Positions 31,822 to 41,210 of a DNA stretch of 51,957 bases are shown one piece after another. The stretch is taken from the NCBI GenBank assembly GCA_964591175.1, contig CAZQAF010000016.1:1-51957 (forward strand). The letters are read 5' to 3'. Under the pieces are notes generated by a model. The model made no database searches. It saw nothing but the letters and a program-made list of their open reading frames with translations, and was not told where the DNA came from. The stretch is from UBA11574 sp964591175. GTDB taxonomy: Bacteria; Desulfobacterota; Desulfobacteria; Desulfobacterales; UBA11574. Numbering within the stretch: the first letter of the stretch is position 1; each line of letters opens with the position of its first letter. The position numbers were made by a program, and so were the translations under genes.

Positions 31822-31858
31822 TCAATAAGCCTCCCCGTATATATTATTTGGAATAACT

Positions 31859-32116
31859 CTAACTTGCCTGTTCGTCTAAAAACTTATCTTTGCATGCTTC
31901 GCTGCAGAAATAGAGATTCTCACCGTTCACGCTCAGATGCACACCGTCTTTTTTGGCGAAATATACGCCGCAATAAGGATCTTTGACCATAACATCATCG
32001 ATTTCGGCTGTTTTTTTCTCAAATACCGGTTTTTGCGCCGGTGTGTCTTTAAGCATCCAGGATTTCAAAAACCGATAGCCCAAGTATAGAAGACCCAATA
32101 AAATTAAAAGTCGCAT
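31859..32116 (-). CDS. Small membrane-anchored YHS/TRASH-like protein
   Basis: This 85-aa protein has an N-terminal hydrophobic segment (LLILLGLLYLGYRFL) and a C-terminal domain with a DPYCGVYF motif and a FCSEACKDKF motif. The Cys-x3-Cys pair plus the earlier Cys is typical of YHS/TRASH-like domains that bind metal ions. The domain would face the cytoplasm or periplasm depending on orientation. Its start lies inside the last codons of folK (13-nt overlap), so they are cotranscribed. The function is unknown; metal sensing or handling is an inference from the Cys pattern. Confidence 0.75.
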   Translation of the reverse strand: MRLLILLGLLYLGYRFLKSWMLKDTPAQKPVFEKKTAEIDDVMVKDPYCGVYFAKKDGVHLSVNGENLYFCSEACKDKFLDEQAS

Positions 32117-32607
32117 TGATATTCAATAATCCTTTGCCCATCTTCATCCAAAGCAGCCAACAGGTATCGCAATTCTTGGTTTAAAACCGGATGCACAATG
32201 GACGGATCTATATCACAAATTGGTTTTAAGACAAATCGCCTTTTATGCATTCTGGGATGCGGAATAATCAGACCGCAGGAATTCACGACGATATCATCAA
32301 ATAAAAGAATGTCCATATCAAGTATCCTCGGACCGAATCTCACGGTATTATCCATGCGTCCGGCTGCATGTTCAATGGATTTAAGTTCTTTTATCAGTTG
32401 AAACGCATCGATATCGGTTTCAATCTTGACAACGCCGTTGATAAACCAATCCTGATTTTTATAGTCCACGGGTTCGGTTTGATAAAACCGCGACCATTTT
32501 TTTATTTTTGTATTTTGGCGTTCAGCCAGTGCCATGACCCCGTTTTTGCAGTTTAAAAGTTTGTCGCCGATATTGGAACCAACACCGATATATGCGGTAT
32601 GAATCAT
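32104..32607 (-). CDS. folK: 2-amino-4-hydroxy-6-hydroxymethyldihydropteridine pyrophosphokinase
   Basis: This 167-aa cytosolic enzyme transfers pyrophosphate from ATP to 6-hydroxymethyl-dihydropterin, a step in folate synthesis. It shows the family's motifs: AYIGVGSNIGD at the start, FYQTEPV, RFGPRILDMDILLFD with the metal-binding Asp pair, and IPHPRMHKRRFVL. Length is normal. It lies downstream of dapF with about 120 nt between, filled partly by an inverted repeat. Confidence 0.95.
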   Translation of the reverse strand: MIHTAYIGVGSNIGDKLLNCKNGVMALAERQNTKIKKWSRFYQTEPVDYKNQDWFINGVVKIETDIDAFQLIKELKSIEHAAGRMDNTVRFGPRILDMDILLFDDIVVNSCGLIIPHPRMHKRRFVLKPICDIDPSIVHPVLNQELRYLLAALDEDGQRIIEYQCDF

Positions 32608-32642
32608 TATTCGGTAAAATCTCGTCTTTTTAGAAAATAGAT

Positions 32643-32713
32643 AACCGCAAATGGACGCAAATGAACATAAATACTATATTTTAATTTGTGTTTATTCGTG
32701 TTTATCCGTGGTT
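32643..32713. repeat. Degenerate inverted repeat between dapF and folK
   Basis: AACCGC and GCAAATGGACGCAAATGAAC on the left mirror GTGTTTATTCGTGTTTATCC and GTGGTT on the right, giving a mostly complementary, AT-rich hairpin of about 70 nt. No T tract follows. It is probably a dispersed extragenic palindrome. Confidence 0.5.
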
Positions 32714-32730
32714 TCCCTTATTCTTTTTCC

Positions 32731-33561
32731 TCAACTGTCTTTCCAAGCATCTTCCCAGAGTTGTGCCCTGTAAATGATGCGTGCATCTCCTTCAAGGTAA
32801 ATATCATAATATCTGCCTTCTTTTTCACTGTAAAAGATGCTTAGATATCCACCGCTTTGTGTCTGAACATTTATGGGAGATCCTATTTTCATTTTATGGG
32901 CCATCACAATGGCGCCGGCGGCAGATCCGGTACCGCAGGCCAATGTTTCATCTTCAACGCCGCGTTCATAAGTCCGGATGGCAATGGTATTATCTTCTAT
33001 ATGGCAAACAAAATTAACATTGGTGCCGGCAGGTGAAAATCGTTCGTGGAACCGGATCTCTCGACCCATTTCAACAATATCGACATCTTCGATTCGTTTC
33101 TTCACGATCACGACATGGGGCACGCCGGTGTTAATGCTGGAGATGGCAATCGGACCATTTTTAAGATCGATGGTATCGTCTGTTTTGAATTCTGTCGGAT
33201 CGGTCATTTTGACCTTAACCCGATCGCCGGTAACATGGGCTTCAACAATGCCGGCCAATGTCTCAAAAGACATGTTCGGTCCGGCGATATCATTTAAATA
33301 GGCAAACCGTGCCACACAACGGGCGCCGTTTCCGCACATCTCGGCGATGCTGCCGTCGGAATTGAAAAACCGCCACCTGAAATCAGCCTTTTCAGATTTT
33401 TCTATGAGTATAAACCCGTCAGCACCGACCGCCATTTTTCTTCGGCACACCTTGGCGATAAAATCCGAAATGCCGTTTTTATCGATGTTATTTTGACGAT
33501 TATCAATGACGATAAAGTCGTTGCCGCTGCCGCTCATTTTGTAAAATTCTATTTCTTCCAT
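32731..33561 (-). CDS. dapF: Diaminopimelate epimerase
   Basis: This enzyme of about 276 aa converts LL- to meso-diaminopimelate, the cell-wall and lysine precursor. Both catalytic cysteines are present: GNGARC in the first half and ACGTGSAA in the second. The N-terminal FYKMSGSGNDFIVID is typical. The ATG at 33559-33561 is chosen because GAGGGG lies 11 nt upstream. A GTG four codons earlier (33571-33573) overlaps the lysA stop as GTGA and cannot be excluded. It follows lysA directly, so the last two steps of lysine synthesis are encoded together. Confidence 0.95.
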   Translation of the reverse strand: MEEIEFYKMSGSGNDFIVIDNRQNNIDKNGISDFIAKVCRRKMAVGADGFILIEKSEKADFRWRFFNSDGSIAEMCGNGARCVARFAYLNDIAGPNMSFETLAGIVEAHVTGDRVKVKMTDPTEFKTDDTIDLKNGPIAISSINTGVPHVVIVKKRIEDVDIVEMGREIRFHERFSPAGTNVNFVCHIEDNTIAIRTYERGVEDETLACGTGSAAGAIVMAHKMKIGSPINVQTQSGGYLSIFYSEKEGRYYDIYLEGDARIIYRAQLWEDAWKDS

Positions 33562-33569
33562 ATTGGACT

Positions 33570-34829
33570 TCACCCCTCGATAAAGGGAGGTATCGATTCA
33601 CCTTTCACCAAATCCATGTAGTTCTCCCGATCTTTAACGATATAAAATCCGTCATCCTTAACCATGACCTCAGCGGCTCTTATCCTCGAACAGTAATTGG
33701 ATGACATTGCAAAGCCATAGGCGCCGGCACTCATCACCGCCAGAAGATCCCCCCTTTTGACATCGGCAATTTTTCGGTCAAGGGCCAGAAAATCTCCGGA
33801 TTCGCAAATCGGCCCCACAACATCCGCTGTTATCTGCGGGCCCTCGGAATGGGTAACCGGCTCGATGGCATGAAAGGCTTTGTAAAGTGTGGGCCGCATC
33901 AGGTCATTCATCCCCGCATCTGTAATGACAAATTCCTTGGCTGTACCTGATTTCCTGAACAAAACCTTGGCAACCAATATTCCGGCATTACCGACAATCA
34001 CTCTCCCAGGTTCCAATATCAGTTTGAGCCGAACGTCTTTAAGAGACGCTGCAATGGCCCTGGCATAGTCTTTGGGATGGGGTGGGGATTCGTTGTCATA
34101 GGTTATGCCGAGGCCGCCTCCCATATCAAGGTATTTAATTTTGGACCCCATTTCTTTAACCTCACCAATGAGGTCTTTTAAACTTTGCAGCGCCTCGATA
34201 AAGGGCTTAACATCTGTAATCTGCGATCCGATATGGCAATCGATACCGACTACTTTTATATGTTTAAGCTGCCGGGCGGCATGGTATCCTTCGATGGCTG
34301 CCTTTCGATCGATACCAAACTTGTTTTTTTTGAGTCCGGTTGAAATGTAAGGATGTGTTTTCGGGTCTACATCGGGATTCACCCGAATCGCCACCGGCGC
34401 CTTGGTTTTTAAAAGTCCCGCTCTTTCATTGATCAGTTCGAGCTCTTCGAGAGATTCCACATTGAACATCAAGATGCCGGCTTCCAGTGCATAATCAATC
34501 TCGTCAATGCGTTTGCCGACGCCGGAATATACGATCTTCTCCGGAGAAAAACCCGCCTTCAAACCGCGATATAACTCGCCGCCGGAAACGATATCGAGTC
34601 CGCTCCCAAGATTTTTGAACAGTTTTAAAATGGCAAGGTTTGTATTGGCCTTTGCGGAATAACATACGAGTCTGTCCATGCCCTCAAAGGCATCGTCAAA
34701 GGCAAGAAAATGACGCTTTAAAGTAGCATGGCTGTATAAATAAAATGGCGTGCCGACGCTCTCTGCGATCAATCGAACCGGAACATCTTCGCAGTATAAT
34801 TCATTGCCGCGGTAAGTAAAATGGTTCAT
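33570..34829 (-). CDS. lysA: Diaminopimelate decarboxylase
   Basis: This 419-aa PLP enzyme removes CO2 from meso-diaminopimelate to give lysine. The PLP lysine sits in CYSAKANTNLAIL near residue 60, with the HIGSQ motif and the Gly-rich phosphate loop DMGGGLG. The C-terminal part carries the substrate-binding CESGD. Length is normal. It lies between the small lipoprotein gene lptM and dapF, a common order (lptM-lysA-dapF). Confidence 0.96.
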   Translation of the reverse strand: MNHFTYRGNELYCEDVPVRLIAESVGTPFYLYSHATLKRHFLAFDDAFEGMDRLVCYSAKANTNLAILKLFKNLGSGLDIVSGGELYRGLKAGFSPEKIVYSGVGKRIDEIDYALEAGILMFNVESLEELELINERAGLLKTKAPVAIRVNPDVDPKTHPYISTGLKKNKFGIDRKAAIEGYHAARQLKHIKVVGIDCHIGSQITDVKPFIEALQSLKDLIGEVKEMGSKIKYLDMGGGLGITYDNESPPHPKDYARAIAASLKDVRLKLILEPGRVIVGNAGILVAKVLFRKSGTAKEFVITDAGMNDLMRPTLYKAFHAIEPVTHSEGPQITADVVGPICESGDFLALDRKIADVKRGDLLAVMSAGAYGFAMSSNYCSRIRAAEVMVKDDGFYIVKDRENYMDLVKGESIPPFIEG

Positions 34830-34871
34830 ATTTAACCTATTTTCTCTTTCCTCTTTTCTGTTTCCTCTTTT

Positions 34872-35188
34872 TTATTTCTTCTTTTCTATTTTCTGTTTTT
34901 CTACTTTCTGCTGTTCAGGTTGTTTTACCGGCGGCTTCGGCGGTGCCTTTTTACCGCATGCTGAAAAGAAAGTCGCCAGCAATNNNNNNNNNNNNNNNNN
35001 NNNNNNNNNNNNNNNNNNNNNNNNNNNNNNNNNNNNNNNNNNNNNNNNNNNNNNNNNNNNNNNNNNNNNNNNNNNNNNNNNNNCGGCGGCTTCGGCGGTG
35101 CCTTTTTACCGCATGCTGAAAAGAAAGTCGCCAGCAATATTGCAACACAACAAAGCAAAACAAGCCCTTTTTTAAAGTATTTTTTCAT
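34872..35188 (-). CDS. lptM: LptM-like small lipoprotein (interrupted by an assembly gap)
   Basis: The gene begins with an ATG that overlaps the argH stop (ATGA) and encodes a lipoprotein signal followed by CGKKAPPKPP, the hallmark of LptM (formerly YifL), which assists maturation of the LptD lipopolysaccharide translocon. A run of 100 N at 34984-35083 splits it. The 55 nt before and after the run are identical, so removing the run and one copy gives an uninterrupted 53-codon frame ending with KQPEQQKVEKQKIEKKK and TAA at 34872-34874. This strongly suggests the gene is intact in the organism. Its neighbour lysA fits the usual lptM-lysA-dapF order. Confidence 0.85.
34984..35083. other. Assembly gap of 100 N flanked by a 55-bp duplicated sequence
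   Basis: The bases 34929-34983 are repeated exactly at 35084-35138. A fixed 100-N filler between overlapping contig ends is the simplest explanation. There is probably no missing sequence. Confidence 0.9.
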
Positions 35189-36576
35189 GACAATCCGTTA
35201 TCTGCGAGGTCTTTTTCCGCTTTATCTATGGCCGCCCTTACACATTCAAGGGCCGTCCCGCCAATGGATTTTCTCCGATTGATCATTTGTTCGGTGCTCA
35301 AAATATTGAAGATGTCTTTCTTGAAATGAGATGAAAAGGATTTTAACTCTTTCAAAGTGAGCTCATGGAGCTCCTTTTTTTTGCTCGAAGCATATGCCAC
35401 CGCCTCACCGACACAGCCATGGGCCTGGCGAAACGGCATGCCGCCGGCCACAAGATAGTCTGCCATATCGGTTGCATTTAAAAAGCCCTTGGATGTTGCC
35501 TGCCGCATGGCTTCCCGGTTTATTTTCAACTTCGGGAGCATTTTTATGTAAATGTCAATGCATTGTCTTAATGTGTCTGCCGTTTGGAATAAGGCGCTTT
35601 TATCTTCCTGCATATCCCGGTTATAGGACAGCGGCAATGACTTCATCATCGTTAACAGGGAAACCAGATCTCCGAAAACCCGTCCGGTTTTCCCGCGCAC
35701 CAGTTCGGGAACATCGGGATTTTTTTTCTGAGGCATAATACTGCTGCCGGTCGCAAAGGAATCCGGTAGCTCGATAAATCCGAACTCGGATGAAGACCAT
35801 AAAATAAATTCTTCCGACATCCGGCTTAAATGGACCATACAGATACTTGCGGCCGAGACAAATTCGATGATAAAATCCCTGTCGGAAACCGCATCGATAC
35901 TGTTTGCCGATATCTTCGGAAAATCAAGAAGTCGTGCCGTGTATTCCCTGTCTATGGGATATGTTGTTCCGGCAAGGGCCGCACTGCCCAGCGGCATGAC
36001 ATTGATCCGTTTTAATCCGTCATCGAACCTGGCGATGTCCCTTGAAAACATTTCATAATATGCCATGAAATGGTGGGATAAAAGCACCGGTTGGGCCCGT
36101 TGCAGATGCGTGTAACCGGGCAAAACAACATCAATATATGTTTTTGCAAGATCCACAACTACCTTTGAAAGCGAGATAAGGCGTTTGATGGTATTTACGG
36201 ATTCTTCTCTCAGATACATCCTCACATCCAGCGCAACCTGGTCGTTTCGGCTTCTTGCAGTATGAAGCTTTTGAGCGGATTTTCCGACTTTTTCGATAAG
36301 CCTGGCCTCGATATGCATGTGAATATCCTCCAGGCCATCATCGAACTGGAAGTTACCCCGTTCGATCTCTTGTTTAATCTCACCAAGGCCTTCGATCAAT
36401 ACCGAAGCATCGGCTTCTGAAATAATAGATGTCCGTGCAAGCATGCGGCAGTGGGCGATACTTCCCTCAATATCATAAACATACAGGCGTTTGTCGATAT
36501 CGATGGAAGATGTAAAGTCTTCAACGATTCGATCGGTTTTTTCGGAGAACCTGCCGCTCCAAAGTTTTTCAGACAT
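35185..36576 (-). CDS. argH: Argininosuccinate lyase
   Basis: This cytosolic enzyme of about 463 aa cleaves argininosuccinate to arginine and fumarate. The superfamily signature GSSIMPQKKNPD is present near residue 280, as are the N-terminal LWSGRF and the TARSRNDQV segment. AGAGGTGG lies 2-9 nt before the ATG at 36574-36576, so this start is chosen over a GTG two codons earlier. It follows argG by 25 nt and precedes lptM by overlap, ending the arginine block. Confidence 0.96.
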   Translation of the reverse strand: MSEKLWSGRFSEKTDRIVEDFTSSIDIDKRLYVYDIEGSIAHCRMLARTSIISEADASVLIEGLGEIKQEIERGNFQFDDGLEDIHMHIEARLIEKVGKSAQKLHTARSRNDQVALDVRMYLREESVNTIKRLISLSKVVVDLAKTYIDVVLPGYTHLQRAQPVLLSHHFMAYYEMFSRDIARFDDGLKRINVMPLGSAALAGTTYPIDREYTARLLDFPKISANSIDAVSDRDFIIEFVSAASICMVHLSRMSEEFILWSSSEFGFIELPDSFATGSSIMPQKKNPDVPELVRGKTGRVFGDLVSLLTMMKSLPLSYNRDMQEDKSALFQTADTLRQCIDIYIKMLPKLKINREAMRQATSKGFLNATDMADYLVAGGMPFRQAHGCVGEAVAYASSKKKELHELTLKELKSFSSHFKKDIFNILSTEQMINRRKSIGGTALECVRAAIDKAEKDLADNGLS

Positions 36577-36601
36577 AACCACCTCTTTTAAAACAGGTGT
36601 T

Positions 36602-37807
36602 TCAAAATTTTTCCATCATCTTCTGTATGCGCAATCTCAGCGAATTTAGTCGTATAAACCCCTGGGCGTCTTTCTGGCTGTACACGGTATCGTCCTCAAA
36701 CGTCGCAAAATCTTGACTGTAAATAGACCTGTCAGATTGCCGCCCAAGGACCATGCAATTGCCCTTATAAAGTTCGAGACGCACCTTCCCGGAAACATTT
36801 TTCTGGGTTTGATCGACCATATTTTGAAGCAGCTTCATCTCAGGCGAAAACCAGAAGCCATAATACACCAGTTCCGAATACTTCGGGATCAGTGAATCGC
36901 GCAAGTGCATGACTTCCCGATCCATGGTTATCGACTCCATGGCCATATGCGCCACCCTCAGAATCGTTCCGCCCGGTGTTTCATAAACTCCGCGGGATTT
37001 CATGCCGACAAAACGATTTTCGACAATATCGACCCGGCCGATGCCGTGATGTCCCCCCAGCCTGTTGAGTTCCTTGAGAAGATTTGCCGGAGACATTGTC
37101 TTATCGTTTATCGATACCGGATCGCCCTGTTCGAAAGTAATTTCGATAATCTCTGATTTATCAGGCGCATCTTGCGGAGAAACGCTCATGGTGTACATAT
37201 CCTTTGGCGGCTGTATCCATGGATCCTCCAGCTGTCCCCCTTCAAAGCTGATGTGTAGAAGATTTCTGTCGGTGCTGTAAGGCTTTGCATGGGTTGTCGG
37301 CACTTTGATGCCGTGCTGCTCGGCAAAGGCCATCAGCGCGCTGCGGGAATTAAGATTCCATTCCCGCCATGGCGCAATAATCTTTATATTCGGATCTATG
37401 GCAAAATAGCCAAGTTCAAACCGGACCTGGTCGTTTCCTTTTCCTGTGGCGCCGTGGCTGACCGCATCGGCGTCCTCTATTTCGACAATTTCCATTTGTC
37501 GTTTTGCAATGAGCGGCCTGGCAAGAGACGTACCCAGAAGATATTTTCCTTCATAAATCGCATTGGCGCGAAATGCCGGAAAAACATAATCTTTTACAAA
37601 TGTTTCCTGCAAATCATCGACATAAACTTTGCCAGCACCGGTATTTAAAGCATTTTCTTTTATATGATCGACTTCATCACCCTGGCCGATATTTGCCGCA
37701 AATGCCACAACCTCGCATCCATAGGTTTCAATGAGCCACTTTAGAATGACGGAGGTATCGAGTCCGCCGGAATAGGCCAATACAACCTTTTTAACAGTAT
37801 CAGACAC
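36602..37807 (-). CDS. argG: Argininosuccinate synthase
   Basis: This 401-aa enzyme joins citrulline and aspartate using ATP. The N-terminal P-loop (AYSGGLDTSVIL) and GATGKGNDQVRFE are typical. The start is a GTG at 37805-37807 with GGAGA 8 nt upstream. The GTG overlaps the argF stop TAG by one base (TAGTG), so translation is likely coupled to argF. Confidence 0.96.
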   Translation of the reverse strand: MSDTVKKVVLAYSGGLDTSVILKWLIETYGCEVVAFAANIGQGDEVDHIKENALNTGAGKVYVDDLQETFVKDYVFPAFRANAIYEGKYLLGTSLARPLIAKRQMEIVEIEDADAVSHGATGKGNDQVRFELGYFAIDPNIKIIAPWREWNLNSRSALMAFAEQHGIKVPTTHAKPYSTDRNLLHISFEGGQLEDPWIQPPKDMYTMSVSPQDAPDKSEIIEITFEQGDPVSINDKTMSPANLLKELNRLGGHHGIGRVDIVENRFVGMKSRGVYETPGGTILRVAHMAMESITMDREVMHLRDSLIPKYSELVYYGFWFSPEMKLLQNMVDQTQKNVSGKVRLELYKGNCMVLGRQSDRSIYSQDFATFEDDTVYSQKDAQGFIRLNSLRLRIQKMMEKF

Positions 37808-38727
37808 TATGAATCTCCTCCCAGTAATATACGCAGTATCGCCTTGTGCATATGAAGCTTGTTTTCAGATTGGTCCCATACCACGGAGTTTGGACCTTCC
37901 AAAACATCTTCACTGATTTCTTCACCCCTGTGTGCCGGAAGACAGTGCATGACGATAACATTTTCAGCCGCGTTTTTTAAAAGCGCACGATTGACCTGAA
38001 ACGGCTCAAAAGTCCGTCTTCTCCCGTCCAGTTCACGCTCTTGTCCCATGCTGGCCCAAACATCGGTGTATACAACATCGGCATTTTTTACAGCTTCAAG
38101 AGGGTCGGTGGTTAACACAATATCCCCGATATTCCGCTCCTTGGCCCTTTTCAGGATATCCGGATCAGGCAAATATCCGTCGGGACAGGCCAGAACTAGC
38201 CTCAACCCCAGAACCGCCGCGGCATTGATCCAGGAATGCGCGACATTATTCCCGTCTCCAACCCAGGCGATTTTAAGATCTTTATACCCGCCTTTATACT
38301 CGATCACCGTCATAATATCGCTTAATACCTGACATGGGTGAAAAAGATCTGTAAGGCCATTAATAACCGGGATGCTCGCAAATTCGGCAAACTCGGTCAA
38401 AATTTCCTGTGAATAGGTTCGAATCGCCAGACCGTCCAGATATCTTGAAAGCACCCTGGCAGTATCTCGAACCGGCTCGTTGCGGGAAATTTGGGTATCC
38501 TTAGCACTGATAAATACCGGTGTTCCGCCCAACTGGACCATCGCCGCCTCAAAGGAAACACGTGTGCGAGTGGACGGCTTTTCGAAGATAAGACCAAGCG
38601 TTTTGCCCGAAAGAGATCTTTCGGGAACACCGCTTTGAACCCGGTTTTTGATCGCCGCCGCTCGCTCAAAAAGCATGTCAAAATCAGCCTTGGTAAGATC
38701 AATAAGTGTTAAAATGTCTTTTTTCAC
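37807..38727 (-). CDS. argF: Ornithine carbamoyltransferase
   Basis: This 306-aa enzyme makes citrulline from ornithine and carbamoyl phosphate. Signature motifs are STRTRVSFE (carbamoyl phosphate site), HPCQ and HCLPAHRGEEI (ornithine side). Length is normal. It lies between argD and argG on the same strand with one-base overlap to argG. The 60-nt gap to argD contains a small TTGATGA/TCATCAA hairpin at 38760-38777. Confidence 0.96.
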   Translation of the reverse strand: MKKDILTLIDLTKADFDMLFERAAAIKNRVQSGVPERSLSGKTLGLIFEKPSTRTRVSFEAAMVQLGGTPVFISAKDTQISRNEPVRDTARVLSRYLDGLAIRTYSQEILTEFAEFASIPVINGLTDLFHPCQVLSDIMTVIEYKGGYKDLKIAWVGDGNNVAHSWINAAAVLGLRLVLACPDGYLPDPDILKRAKERNIGDIVLTTDPLEAVKNADVVYTDVWASMGQERELDGRRRTFEPFQVNRALLKNAAENVIVMHCLPAHRGEEISEDVLEGPNSVVWDQSENKLHMHKAILRILLGGDS

Positions 38728-38787
38728 GAAAACCCCACCTTATGATTGGCGATTGATGATTGATGATTTGTCATCAATATCGAGTTC

Positions 38788-39969
38788 TCAAACTAATATA
38801 TGATCCAAACATGCCACCAACGCATCAATGTTTTCTTCTTCGATGATCAGCGGCGGAATAAACCGTAAAATATTCCCCTGGATGCAGTTTATCAAAAATC
38901 CTTTTTCCATACATGATTTGACAACGGGCTCGCCTTCTGTTTTGAGCTTCATCCCTAAAAGCAGTCCCATTCCGCGAATATCCACAATGGAGTCATGTCT
39001 GCTTTTGAGCCATGACAGCCGTTCTTTGAAATAGTCCCCTATTTTGGCGCAATGATGAATAAGATTTTCCTCTGTAAGGATCTTGATCACCTGGAGCGAC
39101 GCTGCGGTGACGATGGGCGTTCCTCCGAAGGTTGATGCATGGGATCCTGGGCCAAACGCTTCGGCGACGTCTTCTTTGGCCAGCATCGCCCCGATGGGCA
39201 ACCCATTGGCAAGCGCCTTGGCAAGGGTCATGATATCCGGTTCAACACCAAAATGTTCATATGCAAACAGCTTTCCTGTTCTGCCCATACCGGTCTGAAT
39301 TTCATCGAAAATCAAAAGCACGCCACTTTCTTCACATAAACGCCTTACCGATTTAAGATATTCGGAGCCAGGACAACGAACCCCTCCTTCCCCCTGGATC
39401 GGTTCAAGTAAAACAGCGCACGTGGACGCGTTGATCGCTTTGTGCAGCGCATCGATGTCGTTAAACGGGATATAATCAAACCCGTCAAGTATGGGCTCAA
39501 ACCCCTTTCGAATTTTCTCCTGACCGGTGGCGGAAAGGGTGGCCATTGTTCTGCCATGGAAAGATTGTTCCATGGAAACAATTCGGTAACGCCCTTTTTC
39601 TCCTTTATCTTTATAATACTTACGGGCCAGCTTAATCGCCGCCTCATTTGCTTCAGCACCGCTGTTGCAGAAAAACACCCGGTCTGCAAAGCTATTTTCC
39701 GTCAGCCTGGCGGCCAGTTCCGTCTGAGGCGAAGTATAGTAAAGATTCGATACATGTAAAAGAATCCCTGCCTGTTTTGATAATGCCTCGGCCACCTTCG
39801 GGTGGGCATGGCCCAAATTGCAGACAGCGATGCCGGAAACAAAATCAATGTACTTTTTGCCGTCGCTATCCCAAAGGCTGCACCCTTTGCCTTTTGTGAT
39901 GACAATGGGAAATCGTTTGTACGTATTGGTCATCACTTTATCCGCTGTATTCATAATATCTCTGCTCAT
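38788..39969 (-). CDS. argD: Acetylornithine aminotransferase
   Basis: This 393-aa PLP enzyme transaminates N-acetylglutamate semialdehyde to N-acetylornithine in the arginine pathway, and may also serve diaminopimelate synthesis. The class III aminotransferase features are present: FDEIQTGMGRTGK and the PLP lysine in TLAKALANGLPIGAM. GAGGA lies 7 nt before the ATG. It sits between argB and argF with 292 nt of repeat-rich spacer upstream. Confidence 0.95.
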   Translation of the reverse strand: MSRDIMNTADKVMTNTYKRFPIVITKGKGCSLWDSDGKKYIDFVSGIAVCNLGHAHPKVAEALSKQAGILLHVSNLYYTSPQTELAARLTENSFADRVFFCNSGAEANEAAIKLARKYYKDKGEKGRYRIVSMEQSFHGRTMATLSATGQEKIRKGFEPILDGFDYIPFNDIDALHKAINASTCAVLLEPIQGEGGVRCPGSEYLKSVRRLCEESGVLLIFDEIQTGMGRTGKLFAYEHFGVEPDIMTLAKALANGLPIGAMLAKEDVAEAFGPGSHASTFGGTPIVTAASLQVIKILTEENLIHHCAKIGDYFKERLSWLKSRHDSIVDIRGMGLLLGMKLKTEGEPVVKSCMEKGFLINCIQGNILRFIPPLIIEEENIDALVACLDHILV

Positions 39970-40261
39970 TTCAGTTCCTCAGTACGATTGTAAAAACTTT
40001 CTCCCAGAAGGCCAGGCTTGGTTATCCCAGAGGGATTCACTTTGCTGAATGCGCCTTGACTGATTGAAATGCCAAATACCAATGACCAAAATTCGAATAT
40101 TCAAACAATGATTTCGTACGAGAAGGTTTTGGGCAGTGAATATTTGAATTTGAGATTTATTTGTAATTTGGTGCTTTGAATTTGTGATTTTATACACAAA
40201 ACTCCAAAGCATAGCCATTTATTGTTAACCCGGCTCAAAGGACCAAGGTTTCTATGCTGAA
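39970..40261. repeat. Repeat-rich spacer between argB and argD
   Basis: The 292-nt gap has no convincing gene. A left block near 40068-40107 (with AAATACCAATGACC and TTCGAATATTC) is mirrored by a right block near 40136-40180 (GAATATTTGAATTTG, TTGTAATTTGGTGC), forming a degenerate long inverted repeat. This looks like a dispersed palindromic element. It could weaken expression of the downstream arg genes relative to argB. Confidence 0.45.
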
Positions 40262-41137
40262 TTAAATGGTCACTTCCGTACCGATGCCCTTGTCCGTAAA
40301 AAGCTCCAACAACAGGGCATGGCGTCTATTCCCATTGACAATATGAACTTTTTCGACGCCGTTTTTCAAGGCCTCCAGGGCCCACTCGATCTTGGGAATC
40401 ATTCCGCCTGAAATGGTCTTTTCTTTTAACATCCGATCGATATCTTCCATATCGATTGAAGATATCAAATCTCCGGACGAATTGAGAACGCCGTCGACAT
40501 CAGTTAAAAATATCAGGCGTTTTGCGGAAAGGGCCATCGCGATACTGCTGGCCACCAGATCTGCATTGATGTTGAATGTTTCTCCCGAATCTCCTGCTCC
40601 TACGGGCGCGATAACGGGGATAAATCCCTGACGGCTCAATGTATTGATGATGTTCGGATCGATCTGCGCCACCTCTCCGACCAATCCGGGATCGATGATC
40701 TCCGGCGGCTTATTTTCATCTTCCTGGCAAACGATATGAAGCTTTTTGGCACGAATGAGTCCGCCGTCTTTTCCGCTCAATCCCACGGCCTTACCGCCCT
40801 GCTGGTTGATCTGGGCCACAATGTCTTTGTTAACCTTTCCGCCGAGAACCATCTCAACGACATCCATCGTCGCTTCATCCGTCAAACGCATTCCTTTGAC
40901 AAATCTGCACTGTATCCCCATCTGATCGAGAACCCGGTTAATCTGCGGACCTCCGCCGTGGACGACCACAGGGTTCAATCCCGTAAATTTCAGCAAAGTG
41001 ATATCGCGTGCAAAATCGGCTTTCAGCTGCTCGTCCACCATGGCATGGCCACCGTATTTTACAACGATGGTCATGCCGTAAAAGCGGCGAATATAAGGAA
41101 GCGCCTCAATCAGTATGTCGGCAACATTCGGATTCAT
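40262..41137 (-). CDS. argB: Acetylglutamate kinase
   Basis: This 291-aa enzyme phosphorylates N-acetylglutamate, the second step of arginine synthesis and usually the point of arginine feedback in linear or cyclic pathways. The amino acid kinase motifs are visible: VVKYGGHAMVD, VVVHGGGPQI, and FLTDVDGVL. It starts the arginine block, 73 nt after hslU. Confidence 0.95.
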   Translation of the reverse strand: MNPNVADILIEALPYIRRFYGMTIVVKYGGHAMVDEQLKADFARDITLLKFTGLNPVVVHGGGPQINRVLDQMGIQCRFVKGMRLTDEATMDVVEMVLGGKVNKDIVAQINQQGGKAVGLSGKDGGLIRAKKLHIVCQEDENKPPEIIDPGLVGEVAQIDPNIINTLSRQGFIPVIAPVGAGDSGETFNINADLVASSIAMALSAKRLIFLTDVDGVLNSSGDLISSIDMEDIDRMLKEKTISGGMIPKIEWALEALKNGVEKVHIVNGNRRHALLLELFTDKGIGTEVTI

Positions 41138-41210
41138 TTTCTCTTCTTTAAGTAAAACGACTCTTTCTAAAAATTATATCAAAGCCGGCCCTTCTGGGAT
41201 CGAATTCTTA

